From: Thalassospira povalilytica
Lineage (GTDB): Bacteria > Pseudomonadota > Alphaproteobacteria > Rhodospirillales > Thalassospiraceae
DNA: 64,000 nucleotides
Direction of reading: 5' to 3'
Assembly: GCF_002844235.1 (NCBI RefSeq)
Contig: NZ_PGTS01000004.1
Coordinates: 310,001 to 374,000, forward strand
Part shown: piece after piece, positions 36,441-45,897 of the stretch
Position numbering within the stretch: position 1 is the stretch's first letter
How the letters are laid out: each line of letters opens with the position of its first letter
Program-made: the position numbers and the translations under genes
Notes under the pieces: model-generated
What the model saw: only the letters and a program-made list of their open reading frames with translations
What the model was told of the DNA's origin: nothing
The model's database searches: none

Positions 36441-36875
36441 TCATGCAAATTCGTGCTGGGCAATGCCAAGACGGTTCCAGGCATTCATGGTTGAAATCAC
36501 GCAGGTCAGTTCGGAAATCGCATCGGCTTCAAAATGTGCCAAAAGCGCACCGTGGCTTTGTGCAATGCGTTCCTGGCTTTCGATCCGGGTCAGGCATTCC
36601 GCCCAGTCAAGTGCCGCGCGTTCGGCATCGTCAAATCCGTCTGCGGCGCGCCAGACCGGCAACATCGTCAGTTTGGCCGCATCGCCACCATGTTCGGCAA
36701 AACTTTTGGCATGCATGCGCAGGCAAAACGAACACTGATTGATCTGTGACACGCGGCATTCGATCAAATCACGCAGGACGGCTGGCACCTTGCCATTTTC
36801 AACAATGGCCGTGGCCAGACCATACATCGATTTGAACAGGGCCGGGCTGGTATCGGGGAATGAAAAACGGCTCAT
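36441..36875 (-). CDS. Carboxymuconolactone decarboxylase / AhpD-like protein
   Basis: A 144-residue protein of the CMD/AhpD fold. The redox-active pair and histidine are seen in NQCSFCLRMHAKSF, giving the CxxC...H pattern of peroxidase-like members. ADAISELTCVISTMNAWNRLGI is the conserved C-terminal helix. An AAGGAG ribosome binding site suits the ATG at 36875 (an ATG at 36878 is also possible). Such genes are the usual partners and targets of ECF41 sigma factors, and here it directly precedes one. Confidence 0.9.
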   Translation of the reverse strand: MSRFSFPDTSPALFKSMYGLATAIVENGKVPAVLRDLIECRVSQINQCSFCLRMHAKSFAEHGGDAAKLTMLPVWRAADGFDDAERAALDWAECLTRIESQERIAQSHGALLAHFEADAISELTCVISTMNAWNRLGIAQHEFA

Positions 36876-36937
36876 CATAGTTCTCCTTGCTCGGTAACGG
36901 GATCACGTCCCTTCTGCCCACAAGGACGAAACACAAA

Positions 36938-36959
36938 CGGGCCGCGTTACACGGCCCGT
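36938..36959 (-). terminator. Hairpin terminator after the 140-aa gene
   Basis: ACGGGCCG and CGGCCCGT form an 8-bp stem with a 6-nt loop. On the minus strand it is followed by TTGTGTTT; on the plus strand by a long T-tract, so it could work both ways. Confidence 0.55.
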
Positions 36960-37010
36960 CCGTCTTTTTTTTCTTTTTCCGCGTTCACCCGGTAAACGCG
37001 CCCGAAAAAC

Positions 37011-37433
37011 CTAGGCCATGCCAAGCTTTTTCAATGCATCGGCCAGGGGCGCATGCATCACCCATTGCCAATCCTCCCCCGCCGACTGTTTGCCATCGGC
37101 CAGGGTAAAGATCGCCGCAAGATAGTCACTGACATCGGATTTGCAGACCGGCAGCCCCGCAGCCGTTGCGATTTTCCCGGCCAGTCGGCCATATTTCTTG
37201 TGCCCGATCCGGCAGCCGAAATGCCCGACCGTTTCAGCCAGCTTAAGACCGGTAATTTCGCGCCCCGGTGCCCGTGCGTGGGCACGCAACATGTCCCGTT
37301 CGCAACTCGACAGTTCGATCGCACCCAGTGCCTTGACGTAATCTTCCACCTGCCCGATATGCGGGGTCCGGCTTGTTAGCGATGTCTCGCTGCCCTGATG
37401 ATCAGTGTCATCCCAGTTCATCACTTTCAGCAT
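37011..37433 (-). CDS. Conserved hypothetical protein
   Basis: A 140-residue soluble protein. The central block (RDMLRAHARAPGREITGLKL, then GHKKYGRLAGKIATAAGL) and the C-terminal DWQWVMHAPLADALKKLGMA resemble a widespread uncharacterised family whose central module also appears beside HNH/Mcr-type restriction domains; that link is from memory and weak. The start at 37433 has a GGGAGGAAA ribosome binding site. No catalytic motif is visible. Confidence 0.75.
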   Translation of the reverse strand: MLKVMNWDDTDHQGSETSLTSRTPHIGQVEDYVKALGAIELSSCERDMLRAHARAPGREITGLKLAETVGHFGCRIGHKKYGRLAGKIATAAGLPVCKSDVSDYLAAIFTLADGKQSAGEDWQWVMHAPLADALKKLGMA

Positions 37434-37519
37434 GTCGTTTCCTCCCGACAAAAGACCGGTTGATCGCTTTTTCACATCTGTCGTGCCGGTCGATCACGCG
37501 ATGTGTCTTGGAACCCTTA

Positions 37520-37556
37520 AACAAGTCAGGGCGGGAAACCATCGTTCCCCGCCCTG
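37520..37556 (-). terminator. Probable terminator of cfa
   Basis: On the minus strand CAGGGCGGG pairs with CCCGCCCTG across a 12-nt loop, 5 bp past the cfa stop, followed by ACTTGTTT. The T-run is short. Confidence 0.5.
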
Positions 37557-37561
37557 TATCC

Positions 37562-38797
37562 TCAGGCATAGTCAAAGCCCGGCTTGGTAAAGACAAACTG
37601 GCCAACCCGCATGCCGCCACCGCCTTCTGACTCGTCAAAGGCATTGATGCAGCCCGCCAGATAGAATTCCCACATTCTGCGGAATTCCTCGTCATATTTG
37701 ACCGGGTCAAGTTCATCACGCACCGCCCTGAACCGGTCACGCCAGGCCCGCAATGTCCGGGCATAGTTGCGCCCGGCATGGAAATGCGATGCTTCGACCA
37801 TCAGATTGGCGTGCTCGGCGGCTTCGATCACTTCATGAACCGCCGGAATATAGCCGCCAGGAAAGATATATTTGTCGATCCAGGGGGATGTAAATTCGGC
37901 GCGCGGCTTGATGATGGTGTGAATGACGGCCCGGCCACCGGCCTTAAGCAGTTGGCCAACCTTTTCGAAATAGGTTTTGAACTGATGGCGACCGACATGT
38001 TCGAACATGCCCACCGATACCACCCGGTCATATTTTCCGGCATTGGCATCGGCAAAGACCCGGTAATCAAGCAAATGATAATCCAGTCCGCTTTTGGCAT
38101 TGTCGCCCATCTCGGCCCGCTTTTGCTGCGCCCAGTTATATTGTTCGGTCGACAATGTAATACCGTGGACCTCGGCCCCGGTTTCACGGCGGATAAACCG
38201 GCTTAACCCGCCCCAGCCGCAACCGATATCGACCACCCGCAACCCCGGCTCGTTGATCTTGAGCCGCTGGGTGGTCAGGCTCATTTTGCGGTGTTGCGCT
38301 TCTTCAAGGGTTTGCGCCCCGTCATCCCAGAAGGCACATGAATATTGCATCTCCGGATCAAGGAAGCGGGTATAAAGATCATTGCCGATATCATAGTGAT
38401 GGCGGACGCGTTTTGATGCTGCCTTGACAGTGGTAAACTGGGCAATCTGGAATTTGAGCGCCTGCAACTTTTCGATAAAGGTGCCAAAGCCGCTCGACGA
38501 ATGTCCACCTTCGAAATTAAGGCGCAACACGCGGATCAGATCTTCCATTTCACCGCTGACAAGGTCAAAGCCGCCATGCATATAGGCTTCGCCAAATCCC
38601 GGATCGGGACTAAGCGCCATTTTAAGGGTGTTGGTCCAGTCGGGCACGGTCATGCCCGCACGCGGTTCCGAACCATCACCCAAAACGATTTCATGTTTGT
38701 CATCCACGCGGAAAACCAGCGTTCCGCGCGTTACATGTTCCCGAAAGAAATCGAGAACCTTTTTCTGTGTCCAATCCAAACTCATCGGGTACGTCAT
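37562..38797 (-). CDS. cfa: Cyclopropane-fatty-acyl-phospholipid synthase
   Basis: Transfers a methylene group from SAM to unsaturated phospholipid acyl chains, usually under stress or in stationary phase. RVRHHYDIGNDLYTRFLD, YSCAFWDDGAQTLEEAQ, the SAM motif VVDIGCGWGGLSRFI and GITLSTEQYNWAQ are all diagnostic. SVGMFEHVGRHQF and IFPGGYIPAVHEV follow. The 411 residues match the family. The start at 38797 has an AAGGACGG ribosome binding site. Confidence 0.95.
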   Translation of the reverse strand: MTYPMSLDWTQKKVLDFFREHVTRGTLVFRVDDKHEIVLGDGSEPRAGMTVPDWTNTLKMALSPDPGFGEAYMHGGFDLVSGEMEDLIRVLRLNFEGGHSSSGFGTFIEKLQALKFQIAQFTTVKAASKRVRHHYDIGNDLYTRFLDPEMQYSCAFWDDGAQTLEEAQHRKMSLTTQRLKINEPGLRVVDIGCGWGGLSRFIRRETGAEVHGITLSTEQYNWAQQKRAEMGDNAKSGLDYHLLDYRVFADANAGKYDRVVSVGMFEHVGRHQFKTYFEKVGQLLKAGGRAVIHTIIKPRAEFTSPWIDKYIFPGGYIPAVHEVIEAAEHANLMVEASHFHAGRNYARTLRAWRDRFRAVRDELDPVKYDEEFRRMWEFYLAGCINAFDESEGGGGMRVGQFVFTKPGFDYA

Positions 38798-39234
38798 CGG
38801 CCGTCCTTTTTGCAAAAGTCGGAAAACTGATCGCCCCATATGCAGCATTGCCGCATATCTGCATCTAACCCTTTGTCAGGATCGTTTTATCTTGCCATTT
38901 GGAAGGTCGTCAGATGGTGGCAGCGGTTTCGCGATGCGATCCGAGCCGAAAGCAGAAATCAACCAAGCAGGATGCGAAACGATTCTGATTTCGGGTTCGA
39001 CACATGAACCCCGTATACGATTTTGCCAGATTTTTCTGCGATCTCAAGTAGTAATCATAGGTGGAATGACAAGGATGCGCTTGCGCAATTGTCGTGAAAG
39101 CCTTACATCTCGCGCCAGATTATCAGACATTATCCACAGGCATGTGCCTGCGCCGTCCGAACCGCCATGCGGCTTATTGCCTGCGTTGGCCCGGGTCCGG
39201 CCTCCATGCCGACCAGACTGAAAAGAGGCACCTG
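38798..39234. other. Divergent intergenic region between cfa and asd
   Basis: This 437-bp stretch must hold the promoters of cfa (leftward) and asd (rightward). An ATATGC/GCATAT dyad lies at 38838-38858. Open frames crossing it are not protein-like. I see no RNA gene or clear regulator site. Confidence 0.5.
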
Positions 39235-40257
39235 ATGGGCTATAAAATCGCCGTTGTCGGCGCGACCGGAAATGTCGGGCGCGAAATGCTCAACACTCTT
39301 GCCGAACGCAAATTTCCCGCCGATGAAGTCTTTGCACTGGCATCCTCGAAATCAATCGGTCGTACCGTCTCCTATGGCGAAGACGATGATCTGAGCGTAT
39401 CGGACGCGGCCAATTTCGATTTCTCGCGCGTTGATATTGCCCTGTTCTCGGCCGGCGGGGAAACCGCCAAGAAACTGGCTCCCAAGGCCGCCGAGGCCGG
39501 CTGTGTTGTCATCGACAATTCCAGCTATTGGCGCATGGAACCGGGCGTTCCGCTGATCGTGCCCGAAGTCAATGGCGATGCCCTTGCCGGTTACGCCAAA
39601 AAGAACATCATCGCCAACCCGAACTGCTCGACCATTCAGATGGTGCTGGCCCTTAAGCCGCTTCATGACATGGCATCGATCAAGCGTATCGTGGTTTCGA
39701 CCTATCAGTCGGTTTCCGGGGCCGGTCGTGCCGCCATGGACGAACTGTTCAACCAGACGCGCGGCATCTATGTGAATGATCCCCCGCAAAAGGAAGAATT
39801 CACCAAACAGATCGCCTTTAACGTCATTCCGCATATCGACAGCTTCATGGATGATGGCGCGACCCGTGAAGAATGGAAAATGACGGTCGAAACCCGCAAG
39901 ATCCTGGATCCGGAAATTGCCGTTCACGCAACCTGTGTGCGTGTTCCGGTCTTTGTCGGCCACGGCGAAGCGGTCAATATCGAGTTCGAAAAGCCGATCA
40001 CCGTCGAAGACGCCCGCAAGGCAATGAAAGATTTCCCGGGTGTGTCGGTTGTCGATTACCGCCAGGACGAAGGCTATGTCACCCCGCAGGAAGTCCAGGG
40101 CGAGGACAATGTCTTTGTCTCACGCGTGCGCAAGGATCCGACGGTCGAAAACGGCCTGTCGCTGTGGTGTGTCGGCGATAACCTGCGCAAGGGTGCGGCC
40201 CTTAACGCGGTTCAGATTGCCGAAAAACTGGTTGCGGATTTCCTGCCCAAGAAATAA
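39235..40257 (+). CDS. asd: Aspartate-semialdehyde dehydrogenase
   Basis: Makes aspartate semialdehyde, the branch point for lysine/DAP, threonine and methionine. The NADP-binding N-terminus is IAVVGATGNVGREML. FSAGGETAKKLAPKAAEAG, the catalytic cysteine in IANPNCSTIQMVLAL and STYQSVSGAG are conserved. The 340 residues match. The ATG at 39235 has an AAAAGAGG ribosome binding site; an open extension to 39094 is not conserved. dapF elsewhere in the window serves the same DAP pathway. Confidence 0.97.
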   Translation: MGYKIAVVGATGNVGREMLNTLAERKFPADEVFALASSKSIGRTVSYGEDDDLSVSDAANFDFSRVDIALFSAGGETAKKLAPKAAEAGCVVIDNSSYWRMEPGVPLIVPEVNGDALAGYAKKNIIANPNCSTIQMVLALKPLHDMASIKRIVVSTYQSVSGAGRAAMDELFNQTRGIYVNDPPQKEEFTKQIAFNVIPHIDSFMDDGATREEWKMTVETRKILDPEIAVHATCVRVPVFVGHGEAVNIEFEKPITVEDARKAMKDFPGVSVVDYRQDEGYVTPQEVQGEDNVFVSRVRKDPTVENGLSLWCVGDNLRKGAALNAVQIAEKLVADFLPKK

Positions 40258-40280
40258 GGAAAACCAACAGCTTCCTTTGC

Positions 40281-40310
40281 AAAACCCGCCCTTTTTGGGG
40301 CGGGTTTTGT
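40281..40310 (+). terminator. Terminator of asd
   Basis: AAAACCCGCC pairs with GGCGGGTTTT around a T-rich loop, 24 bp past asd. Confidence 0.88.
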
Positions 40311-40441
40311 CGTTGATAGACGCATGGACGCTGGTAACAATTCCAAAAAGACGGTAGGGAAAAAGACAAGACTTCAGCGATAAAAGCGTTCATCACCCAG
40401 TTGGCGCATGATGAACAAGAAGATATGTCGGGGGGAATCGG

Positions 40442-41392
40442 ATGGTCAAAAGAACGCGCAAGGAAGCAGCCCGTCTGGATGAAGCAGCCCGCGCGGGCTG
40501 GCTTTACTATTGTGCCGGGAATACCCAGGACGAAATCGCCCAGAAGCTTGGCGTTTCACGTCCGACCGCGCAACGTCTGGTCTCGGCGGCCGTCAGCGAA
40601 GGACTTGTCAAAGTCCGCCTTGATCATCCCATCACCCATTGCATGGAACTGGGCAAGGCGATCTGCGAAAAATACGGTCTGGCCAATTGCGATGTCGTGC
40701 CCACCGACCCCTCCGCCCCCGAGGCAATGTTTGGCATGGCACAGGCCGCCGCAACCTATCTTGAGCGCGCCTTGCAGTCTTCTGATCCCAAAATCATCGC
40801 CCTTGGCACCGGGCGTGCCATGCGCGCCATGGTCGATGAAATCGGCCGCATTGACGGCAGTCACCACAAGATCGTCTCGCTGGTCGGCACCATCGCCCAT
40901 GACGGGGCGGCAAGTTTTTATGATGCGGTCACCGATCTGGCCGACCGCACGCGCGCCCCGCATTATCCGTTGCCGATCCCGGTGATCATCGAAGATCCGA
41001 AAATGCGCGAACGCATGCAAAAGCAACCGCCGATGGACAATATCCTGAAGCTCGCCCGCGAAGCCGATATCCGCTTTATCGGTGTCGGGCATCTGGGCGA
41101 TGACGCACCGCTTCATATTGACGGATTTATCACCAGGGATGAACTGACATCCCTGCGTCAAAGCGGTGCAATCGGCGAAGTGATCAGCTGGTCCTTTGAC
41201 GAAGACGGCAATATCCTTGATCACCCGGTCAATCATTGCGTCACCAGCGCCCCGGCGGTTCAGCCGGCCACCAATACCATCGCCGTCGCCAAAGGGGCCA
41301 AAAAGGTCGCAGCGATTCGCGGGGCCATGCGCGGAAAACTGATTTCGACCCTGATCACCGACGAAGCCACCGCCGAAGCTTTGCTGCGCTAG
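40442..41392 (+). CDS. SorC/DeoR-family sugar-binding transcriptional regulator
   Basis: A 316-residue regulator. The N-terminal helix-turn-helix is in QDEIAQKLGVSRPTAQRLVS. The large SorC effector domain follows (IIALGTGRAMRAMVDEIG, IKLVSL-like HKIVSLVGTIA, and FIGVGHLG, GAIGEV). Such proteins sense sugar or polyol phosphates. The ABC transporter and dehydrogenase genes that follow on the same strand are its likely targets, though a terminator separates them. A GGGGGGAA ribosome binding site is present. Confidence 0.9.
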   Translation: MVKRTRKEAARLDEAARAGWLYYCAGNTQDEIAQKLGVSRPTAQRLVSAAVSEGLVKVRLDHPITHCMELGKAICEKYGLANCDVVPTDPSAPEAMFGMAQAAATYLERALQSSDPKIIALGTGRAMRAMVDEIGRIDGSHHKIVSLVGTIAHDGAASFYDAVTDLADRTRAPHYPLPIPVIIEDPKMRERMQKQPPMDNILKLAREADIRFIGVGHLGDDAPLHIDGFITRDELTSLRQSGAIGEVISWSFDEDGNILDHPVNHCVTSAPAVQPATNTIAVAKGAKKVAAIRGAMRGKLISTLITDEATAEALLR

Positions 41393-41430
41393 CACCGCGC
41401 GCCAGGCTGCGACAATATAACGCATAGCCA

Positions 41431-41463
41431 CCCTGTCAGGCCGCCTGACAGGGTTTTGTTTTG
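41431..41463 (+). terminator. Terminator of the SorC-type gene
   Basis: CCCTGTCAGG and CCTGACAGGG form a perfect 10-bp stem with a CCG loop, followed by TTTTGTTTTG. Confidence 0.9.
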
Positions 41464-41473
41464 TGCGCCGCAA

Positions 41474-41491
41474 AAACGAATTCGTTTGACA
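41474..41491 (+). promoter_or_regulatory. Palindrome overlapping a -35-like element before the polyol operon
   Basis: AAACGAATTCGTTT (41474-41487) is a perfect 14-bp palindrome that runs into TTGACA (41486-41491), a consensus -35. The -10 is not clear (GTGAAT or TGAATG at 17-18 bp). A regulator such as the SorC-type protein could bind here and control the transporter operon. Confidence 0.5.
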
Positions 41492-41590
41492 ATATGCCGC
41501 GAAATTGAGTGAATGCTCATTACCTGAACAAATGATCAAGACGGACAGCCAAAGTTGTCCAACGGGTAGACAGTCCTTTTGGGAGGAAAT

Positions 41591-42901
41591 ATGAAACGCG
41601 TAATGGGAGCAGCGCTGTGCGCGCTGTTGGCAGGCGGTATCGCACACGCCAATGCCGAAACGAAACTGACCATCGCAACCGTGAACAACGGTGACATGAT
41701 CCGCATGCAGAAGCTGACGGATGATTTCACCTCCAAGAACCCGGACATCACGCTTGAGTGGGTAACCCTCGAAGAAAACACCCTGCGTCAGCGCGTCACC
41801 ACTGATATCGCCACCAAGGGCGGTCAGTATGACGTCATGACCATTGGCACCTACGAAGTGCCGATCTGGGCCGAAAAGGGCTGGCTCGCACCGCTCGACA
41901 ATCTGGGTGCCGACTATGATGTCGATGACATCATGCCCGCCATCCGTTCGGCCGTTTCCAAGGATGACGCGCTTTATGCTGCACCGTTCTACGGTGAAAG
42001 CTCGATGATGATGTACCGCAAGGACCTGTTCGATGCGGCCGGCATCACCATCGATGGTCGCCTGACCTGGGACCAGACCCTTGAAATCGCCAAGAAACTC
42101 CACAAACCGGACGAAGGCGTCTATGGCATCTGCCTGCGCGGCAAGGCCGGCTGGGGTGAAAACATGGCGCTGATCACCACCATGGGCAATGCCTATGGCG
42201 CGCGTCTGTTTGATGAAAACTGGAACCCGACCTTTGACAGTGCCGAGTGGAAAGCAGCACTGGACATGTATACCAACATCCTTGGTAACTATGGTCCTCC
42301 GGGTGCAACGTCGAACGGCTTTAACGAAAACCTGTCGCTGTTCAACTCGGGCAAATGCGGCATGTGGATCGATGCAACCGTTGCGGCATCCTTCGTGACC
42401 AACCCCAAAGAATCCAAAGTTGCAGACAAGGTCGGCTTCACCGAAGCACCGTGCGCTGCGACCTGCACCGGTGCCAACTGGCTCTGGGCTTGGAACCTTG
42501 GCATCCCGATGGGTTCCCAGAAAGTCGAAGCCGCCCAGAAATTCATCGCTTGGGCGACCTCGAAAAACTATCTCGAACTGGTAGCGTCGAAAGAAGGCTG
42601 GGCAAACGTACCGCCGGGCACCCGCATGTCGCTTTATCAGAACCCGAAATACCTCGAAGCCGCACCGTTTGCTGACGAGACCCTTCTTGCCATCGACAGT
42701 GCAGACCCGATCAATTCGACCATGAAACCGAAACCCTATGTTGGTGTCCAGTTCGCTGCGATCCCGGAATTCCAGGGTATCGGCACCACGGTCGGTCAGC
42801 AGTTCTCCGCAGCTCTTGCCGGTCAGATGTCTGTCGATCAGGCCCTTTCGGCCGCACAGTCAAGCACTGACCGCACCATGCGCAAGGCTGGGTACTACTG
42901 A
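41591..42901 (+). CDS. Sugar/polyol ABC transporter substrate-binding protein
   Basis: Periplasmic binding protein of a CUT1-type importer. A signal peptide (MKRVMGAALCALLAGGIAHA) precedes KLTIATVNNGDMIRMQKL. The C-terminal segments NWLWAWNLGIPMGSQK and TNSTMKPKPYVG-like MKPKPYVGVQFAAIPEFQ resemble sorbitol/mannitol-binding SmoE/MtlE. The 436 residues fit. A GGGAGGAAAT ribosome binding site is ideal. A polyol substrate is supported by the SDR gene at the end of the operon but not proven. Confidence 0.9.
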   Translation: MKRVMGAALCALLAGGIAHANAETKLTIATVNNGDMIRMQKLTDDFTSKNPDITLEWVTLEENTLRQRVTTDIATKGGQYDVMTIGTYEVPIWAEKGWLAPLDNLGADYDVDDIMPAIRSAVSKDDALYAAPFYGESSMMMYRKDLFDAAGITIDGRLTWDQTLEIAKKLHKPDEGVYGICLRGKAGWGENMALITTMGNAYGARLFDENWNPTFDSAEWKAALDMYTNILGNYGPPGATSNGFNENLSLFNSGKCGMWIDATVAASFVTNPKESKVADKVGFTEAPCAATCTGANWLWAWNLGIPMGSQKVEAAQKFIAWATSKNYLELVASKEGWANVPPGTRMSLYQNPKYLEAAPFADETLLAIDSADPINSTMKPKPYVGVQFAAIPEFQGIGTTVGQQFSAALAGQMSVDQALSAAQSSTDRTMRKAGYY

Positions 42902-43055
42902 TACACCACAGGCCGGAAGTCGTCTCATCGCACATCTGAAATGATTTCTGGCCTGCGCCTCCTTGACCTGATGAACTTGGGGCGGTGGTTGCAAAACGCA
43001 CCGCCCTCTTTCCATCCGGAAAAGGATCCGCAACATCAATCTCGGGGAGCACATC

Positions 43056-43928
43056 ATGTCGACACGGGCCTCGACCCTGACCGGGCGTATCATGTCCGCA
43101 CCGTCGATCATTGTCCTGTTCTTGTGGATGGCCGTCCCGCTGGGCATGACGATTTACTTCTCCTTCCTGCGCTACAACCTGTTGTCGCCGGGAATGGAAG
43201 AATGGATCGGCACACTTAATTACGAATTTTTCCTGACCGATCCGGCCTTTTTTGCATCACTGGCAAACACGCTTTTGCTGGTTGGATCAGTTTTGGTCAT
43301 CACCGTTGTTGGCGGCGTCCTTTTGGGACTGATGCTTGATCAACCGATTTTCGGGCGCGGTATTTTGCGTCTTCTGGTGATTGCCCCCTTCTTTATTATG
43401 CCGACCGTGAATGCACTGGTCTGGAAAAACCTTTTGATGGACCCGGTTTCGGGGATGTTTGCGTGGATCGCCAGCCTGTTTGGCCTGCCCGCGATTGACT
43501 GGTTTACCAATGCGCCGCTGACCTCGATCATCATCATGGTGTCCTGGCAATGGTTGCCCTTTGCCGTTCTGATCCTGCTGACCGCACTCCAATCGCTGGA
43601 CCGCGATCAGAAAGAAGCCGCCCAGATGGATGGCGCCGGTCCGGTCGCGATCTTTTTCTATATCACGCTTCCCCATCTCAGCCGTGCGATCACGGTGGTG
43701 GTGCTGATCGAAACCATCTTCCTGTTGACCGTCTTTGCCGAAATCTTTGTCACCACCGGTGGTGGCCCGGGTCTGGCAACGACCAATATCGCCTTCCTCG
43801 TCTATACCCAGGCGCTGTTGCAGTTCGATGTTGGTGGTGCATCTGCCGGCGGCATTGTCGCGGTCATTCTGGCCAATATCGTGGCGATCTTCCTGATCCG
43901 CCTTATCGGCAAAAACCTGGACAAATAA
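43056..43928 (+). CDS. Sugar/polyol ABC transporter permease (SmoF/MalF type)
   Basis: A 290-residue inner-membrane protein with six helices. The EAA loop that contacts the ATPase reads KEAAQMDGAGPVAIFFYITLP. FVTTGGGPGLATTNIAF is conserved in MalF-like subunits. It follows the binding protein by 154 bp and precedes the second permease by 10 bp. Confidence 0.93.
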   Translation: MSTRASTLTGRIMSAPSIIVLFLWMAVPLGMTIYFSFLRYNLLSPGMEEWIGTLNYEFFLTDPAFFASLANTLLLVGSVLVITVVGGVLLGLMLDQPIFGRGILRLLVIAPFFIMPTVNALVWKNLLMDPVSGMFAWIASLFGLPAIDWFTNAPLTSIIIMVSWQWLPFAVLILLTALQSLDRDQKEAAQMDGAGPVAIFFYITLPHLSRAITVVVLIETIFLLTVFAEIFVTTGGGPGLATTNIAFLVYTQALLQFDVGGASAGGIVAVILANIVAIFLIRLIGKNLDK

Positions 43929-43938
43929 GGGGCGCGAC

Positions 43939-44769
43939 ATGGAAAACAAACAAACACCCCTTGGCTATATCAGCTTCTCGGTCTTTGCCTGGATCGTCGG
44001 TCTTCTGATCTTCTTCCCGATTTTCTGGATGGTCCTGACCAGCTTCAAGACCGAGCTTGAAGCCGTTTCGATCCCGCCCAGCTTCATCTCCTTTGACTGG
44101 ACGCTTGAAAACTATGCCGAGGTCCAGGAACGGTCGAACTATTTCAAGTTCGCCATGAACTCGGTGATCCTTGCGGTCGGGTCAACACTGGTCGGGCTGG
44201 TCTTTGCCGTGACCTGTGCCTGGGCCATGGCCTTTAACCCGACCAAACGCACCAAGGATGCGCTTCTTTGGATGCTGTCGACCAAAATGATGCCGCCGGT
44301 CGGCGTGCTGGTGCCGATCTATCTGGTGTTCCGCGACTGGGGACTGCTTGATACGCGCTTTGGTCTGATCATGGTTCTGTTCCTGATGAACCTGCCGATC
44401 ATGGTCTGGATGCTTTACACCTATTTCAAGGAAATCCCGACCGACATTCTCGAAGCCGCACGCATGGACGGCGCAACCCTGCCCAAGGAAATCATCTTTG
44501 TGCTGTTGCCCATGGCCGTGCCCGGCATTGCCTCGACAATGCTGCTCAATGTGATCCTGGCCTGGAACGAAGCGTTCTGGACGCTCAACCTCACCACGTC
44601 CGATGCCGCACCGCTGACCGCTTTCATTGCCTCCTATTCCAGCCCCGAAGGGTTGTTCTGGGCAAAGCTTTCAGCTGCATCGACGCTCGCGGTGGCGCCC
44701 ATTCTGGTCATTGGCTGGTTCTCTCAGAAACAGCTTGTTCGTGGTTTGACATTCGGCGCGGTCAAGTAA
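43939..44769 (+). CDS. Sugar/polyol ABC transporter permease (SmoG/MalG type)
   Basis: A 276-residue inner-membrane protein with six helices. The EAA loop reads [40 protein letters not shown] is the usual MalG-type N-terminus. It pairs with the preceding permease to form the channel. Confidence 0.93.
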   Translation: MENKQTPLGYISFSVFAWIVGLLIFFPIFWMVLTSFKTELEAVSIPPSFISFDWTLENYAEVQERSNYFKFAMNSVILAVGSTLVGLVFAVTCAWAMAFNPTKRTKDALLWMLSTKMMPPVGVLVPIYLVFRDWGLLDTRFGLIMVLFLMNLPIMVWMLYTYFKEIPTDILEAARMDGATLPKEIIFVLLPMAVPGIASTMLLNVILAWNEAFWTLNLTTSDAAPLTAFIASYSSPEGLFWAKLSAASTLAVAPILVIGWFSQKQLVRGLTFGAVK

Positions 44770-44809
44770 CCGCAGGCCCAATCGAAATAGAGAAAGAAGG
44801 AACACCAAA

Positions 44810-45817
44810 ATGGGTGCTATCCGACTGGAAAAAGTCAAGAAAAGCTTCGGAACGCTGGATGTTATTCCCGGTGTCGATCTTGATATCAATGATGGTGAAT
44901 TCGTTGTCTTTGTCGGTCCGTCGGGCTGCGGGAAATCAACCCTGCTGCGTCTGATTGCCGGTCTCGAAGATGTCACCGATGGCAAAATCCTGATTGACGG
45001 CACCGACGTTGCCAACGAAGCCCCGGCCAAACGCGGCCTGTCGATGGTCTTTCAGTCCTATGCGCTGTATCCGCATATGACGGTCTATAACAACATTGCC
45101 TTTGGCCTGAAAATGGCGGGCGAAAGCAAGGATGTTATTGATCAGAAAGTCCAGTCCGCGGCCAAAATCCTCAACCTGACCGATTACCTTGACCGTCGCC
45201 CCGGCGCGCTTTCGGGCGGGCAGCGTCAGCGTGTTGCCATCGGACGTGCGATCGTGCGCAACCCGGCGGCCTTCCTGTTTGACGAACCGCTTTCAAACCT
45301 TGATGCGGCCCTTCGCGTCAATATGCGTCTTGAAATCACCGGTCTTCATCAGGAACTCAAAACCACGATGATCTATGTGACCCATGATCAGGTCGAAGCC
45401 ATGACCATGGCCGACAAAATCGTGGTTCTTCAGGCCGGCCGTGTCGAACAGGTCGGCAAGCCGATGGAACTTTATAACAGCCCGGCCAACAAATTTGTCG
45501 CCGGTTTCATCGGCTCACCGAAAATGAACTTCCTGGGCGGGGAGCTTGCAGCAAAACATAACTGCCATGAAATTGGCATCCGTCCCGAACATCTGACGGT
45601 CAGCACTGATCGCGGCGATATCGCCGCAACAGTCAAGATCGCCGAACATCTGGGGGCCGAGACATATCTCCATGTCGAAGCCGACGGCCTTGGCCCGATG
45701 ACGGTCCGCGCCACCGGCGAAATGCCCCTTGGTGAACATGACAAAATCTTCCTGACACCTGAACAGGATCGCATCCACCGCTTTGACGCCCATGGTCTTG
45801 CGCTTGGACCTTCCTGA
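44810..45817 (+). CDS. Sugar/polyol ABC transporter ATP-binding protein (SmoK/UgpC type)
   Basis: Energises the importer. Walker A is GPSGCGKST, the Q-loop is in [18 protein letters not shown], the signature [10 protein letters not shown] and Walker [12 protein letters not shown] are intact, and the H-loop is [10 protein letters not shown]. The C-terminal TOBE domain ([10 protein letters not shown]) is somewhat short; total 335 residues. An AGAAAGAAGGA ribosome binding site precedes the ATG. Confidence 0.95.
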   Translation: MGAIRLEKVKKSFGTLDVIPGVDLDINDGEFVVFVGPSGCGKSTLLRLIAGLEDVTDGKILIDGTDVANEAPAKRGLSMVFQSYALYPHMTVYNNIAFGLKMAGESKDVIDQKVQSAAKILNLTDYLDRRPGALSGGQRQRVAIGRAIVRNPAAFLFDEPLSNLDAALRVNMRLEITGLHQELKTTMIYVTHDQVEAMTMADKIVVLQAGRVEQVGKPMELYNSPANKFVAGFIGSPKMNFLGGELAAKHNCHEIGIRPEHLTVSTDRGDIAATVKIAEHLGAETYLHVEADGLGPMTVRATGEMPLGEHDKIFLTPEQDRIHRFDAHGLALGPS

Positions 45818-45897
45818 TACGTGCACAATCCGGGCCGCAATGCCCCACACCAGCATTGCGGTCCCGCCTTACCAATCAAGCTAACTGTGAGTCCAAA

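Noticed and set aside
36292-36444. N-terminal extension of the ECF sigma factor with ATGA overlap
   Set aside because: The residues are not sigma-like and the DNA holds a perfect 10-bp-stem hairpin; the start at 36291 gives a normal ECF41 N-terminus.
38628-39221. 197-residue plus-strand frame between cfa and asd
   Set aside because: It begins inside cfa on the opposite strand and has no family-like sequence.
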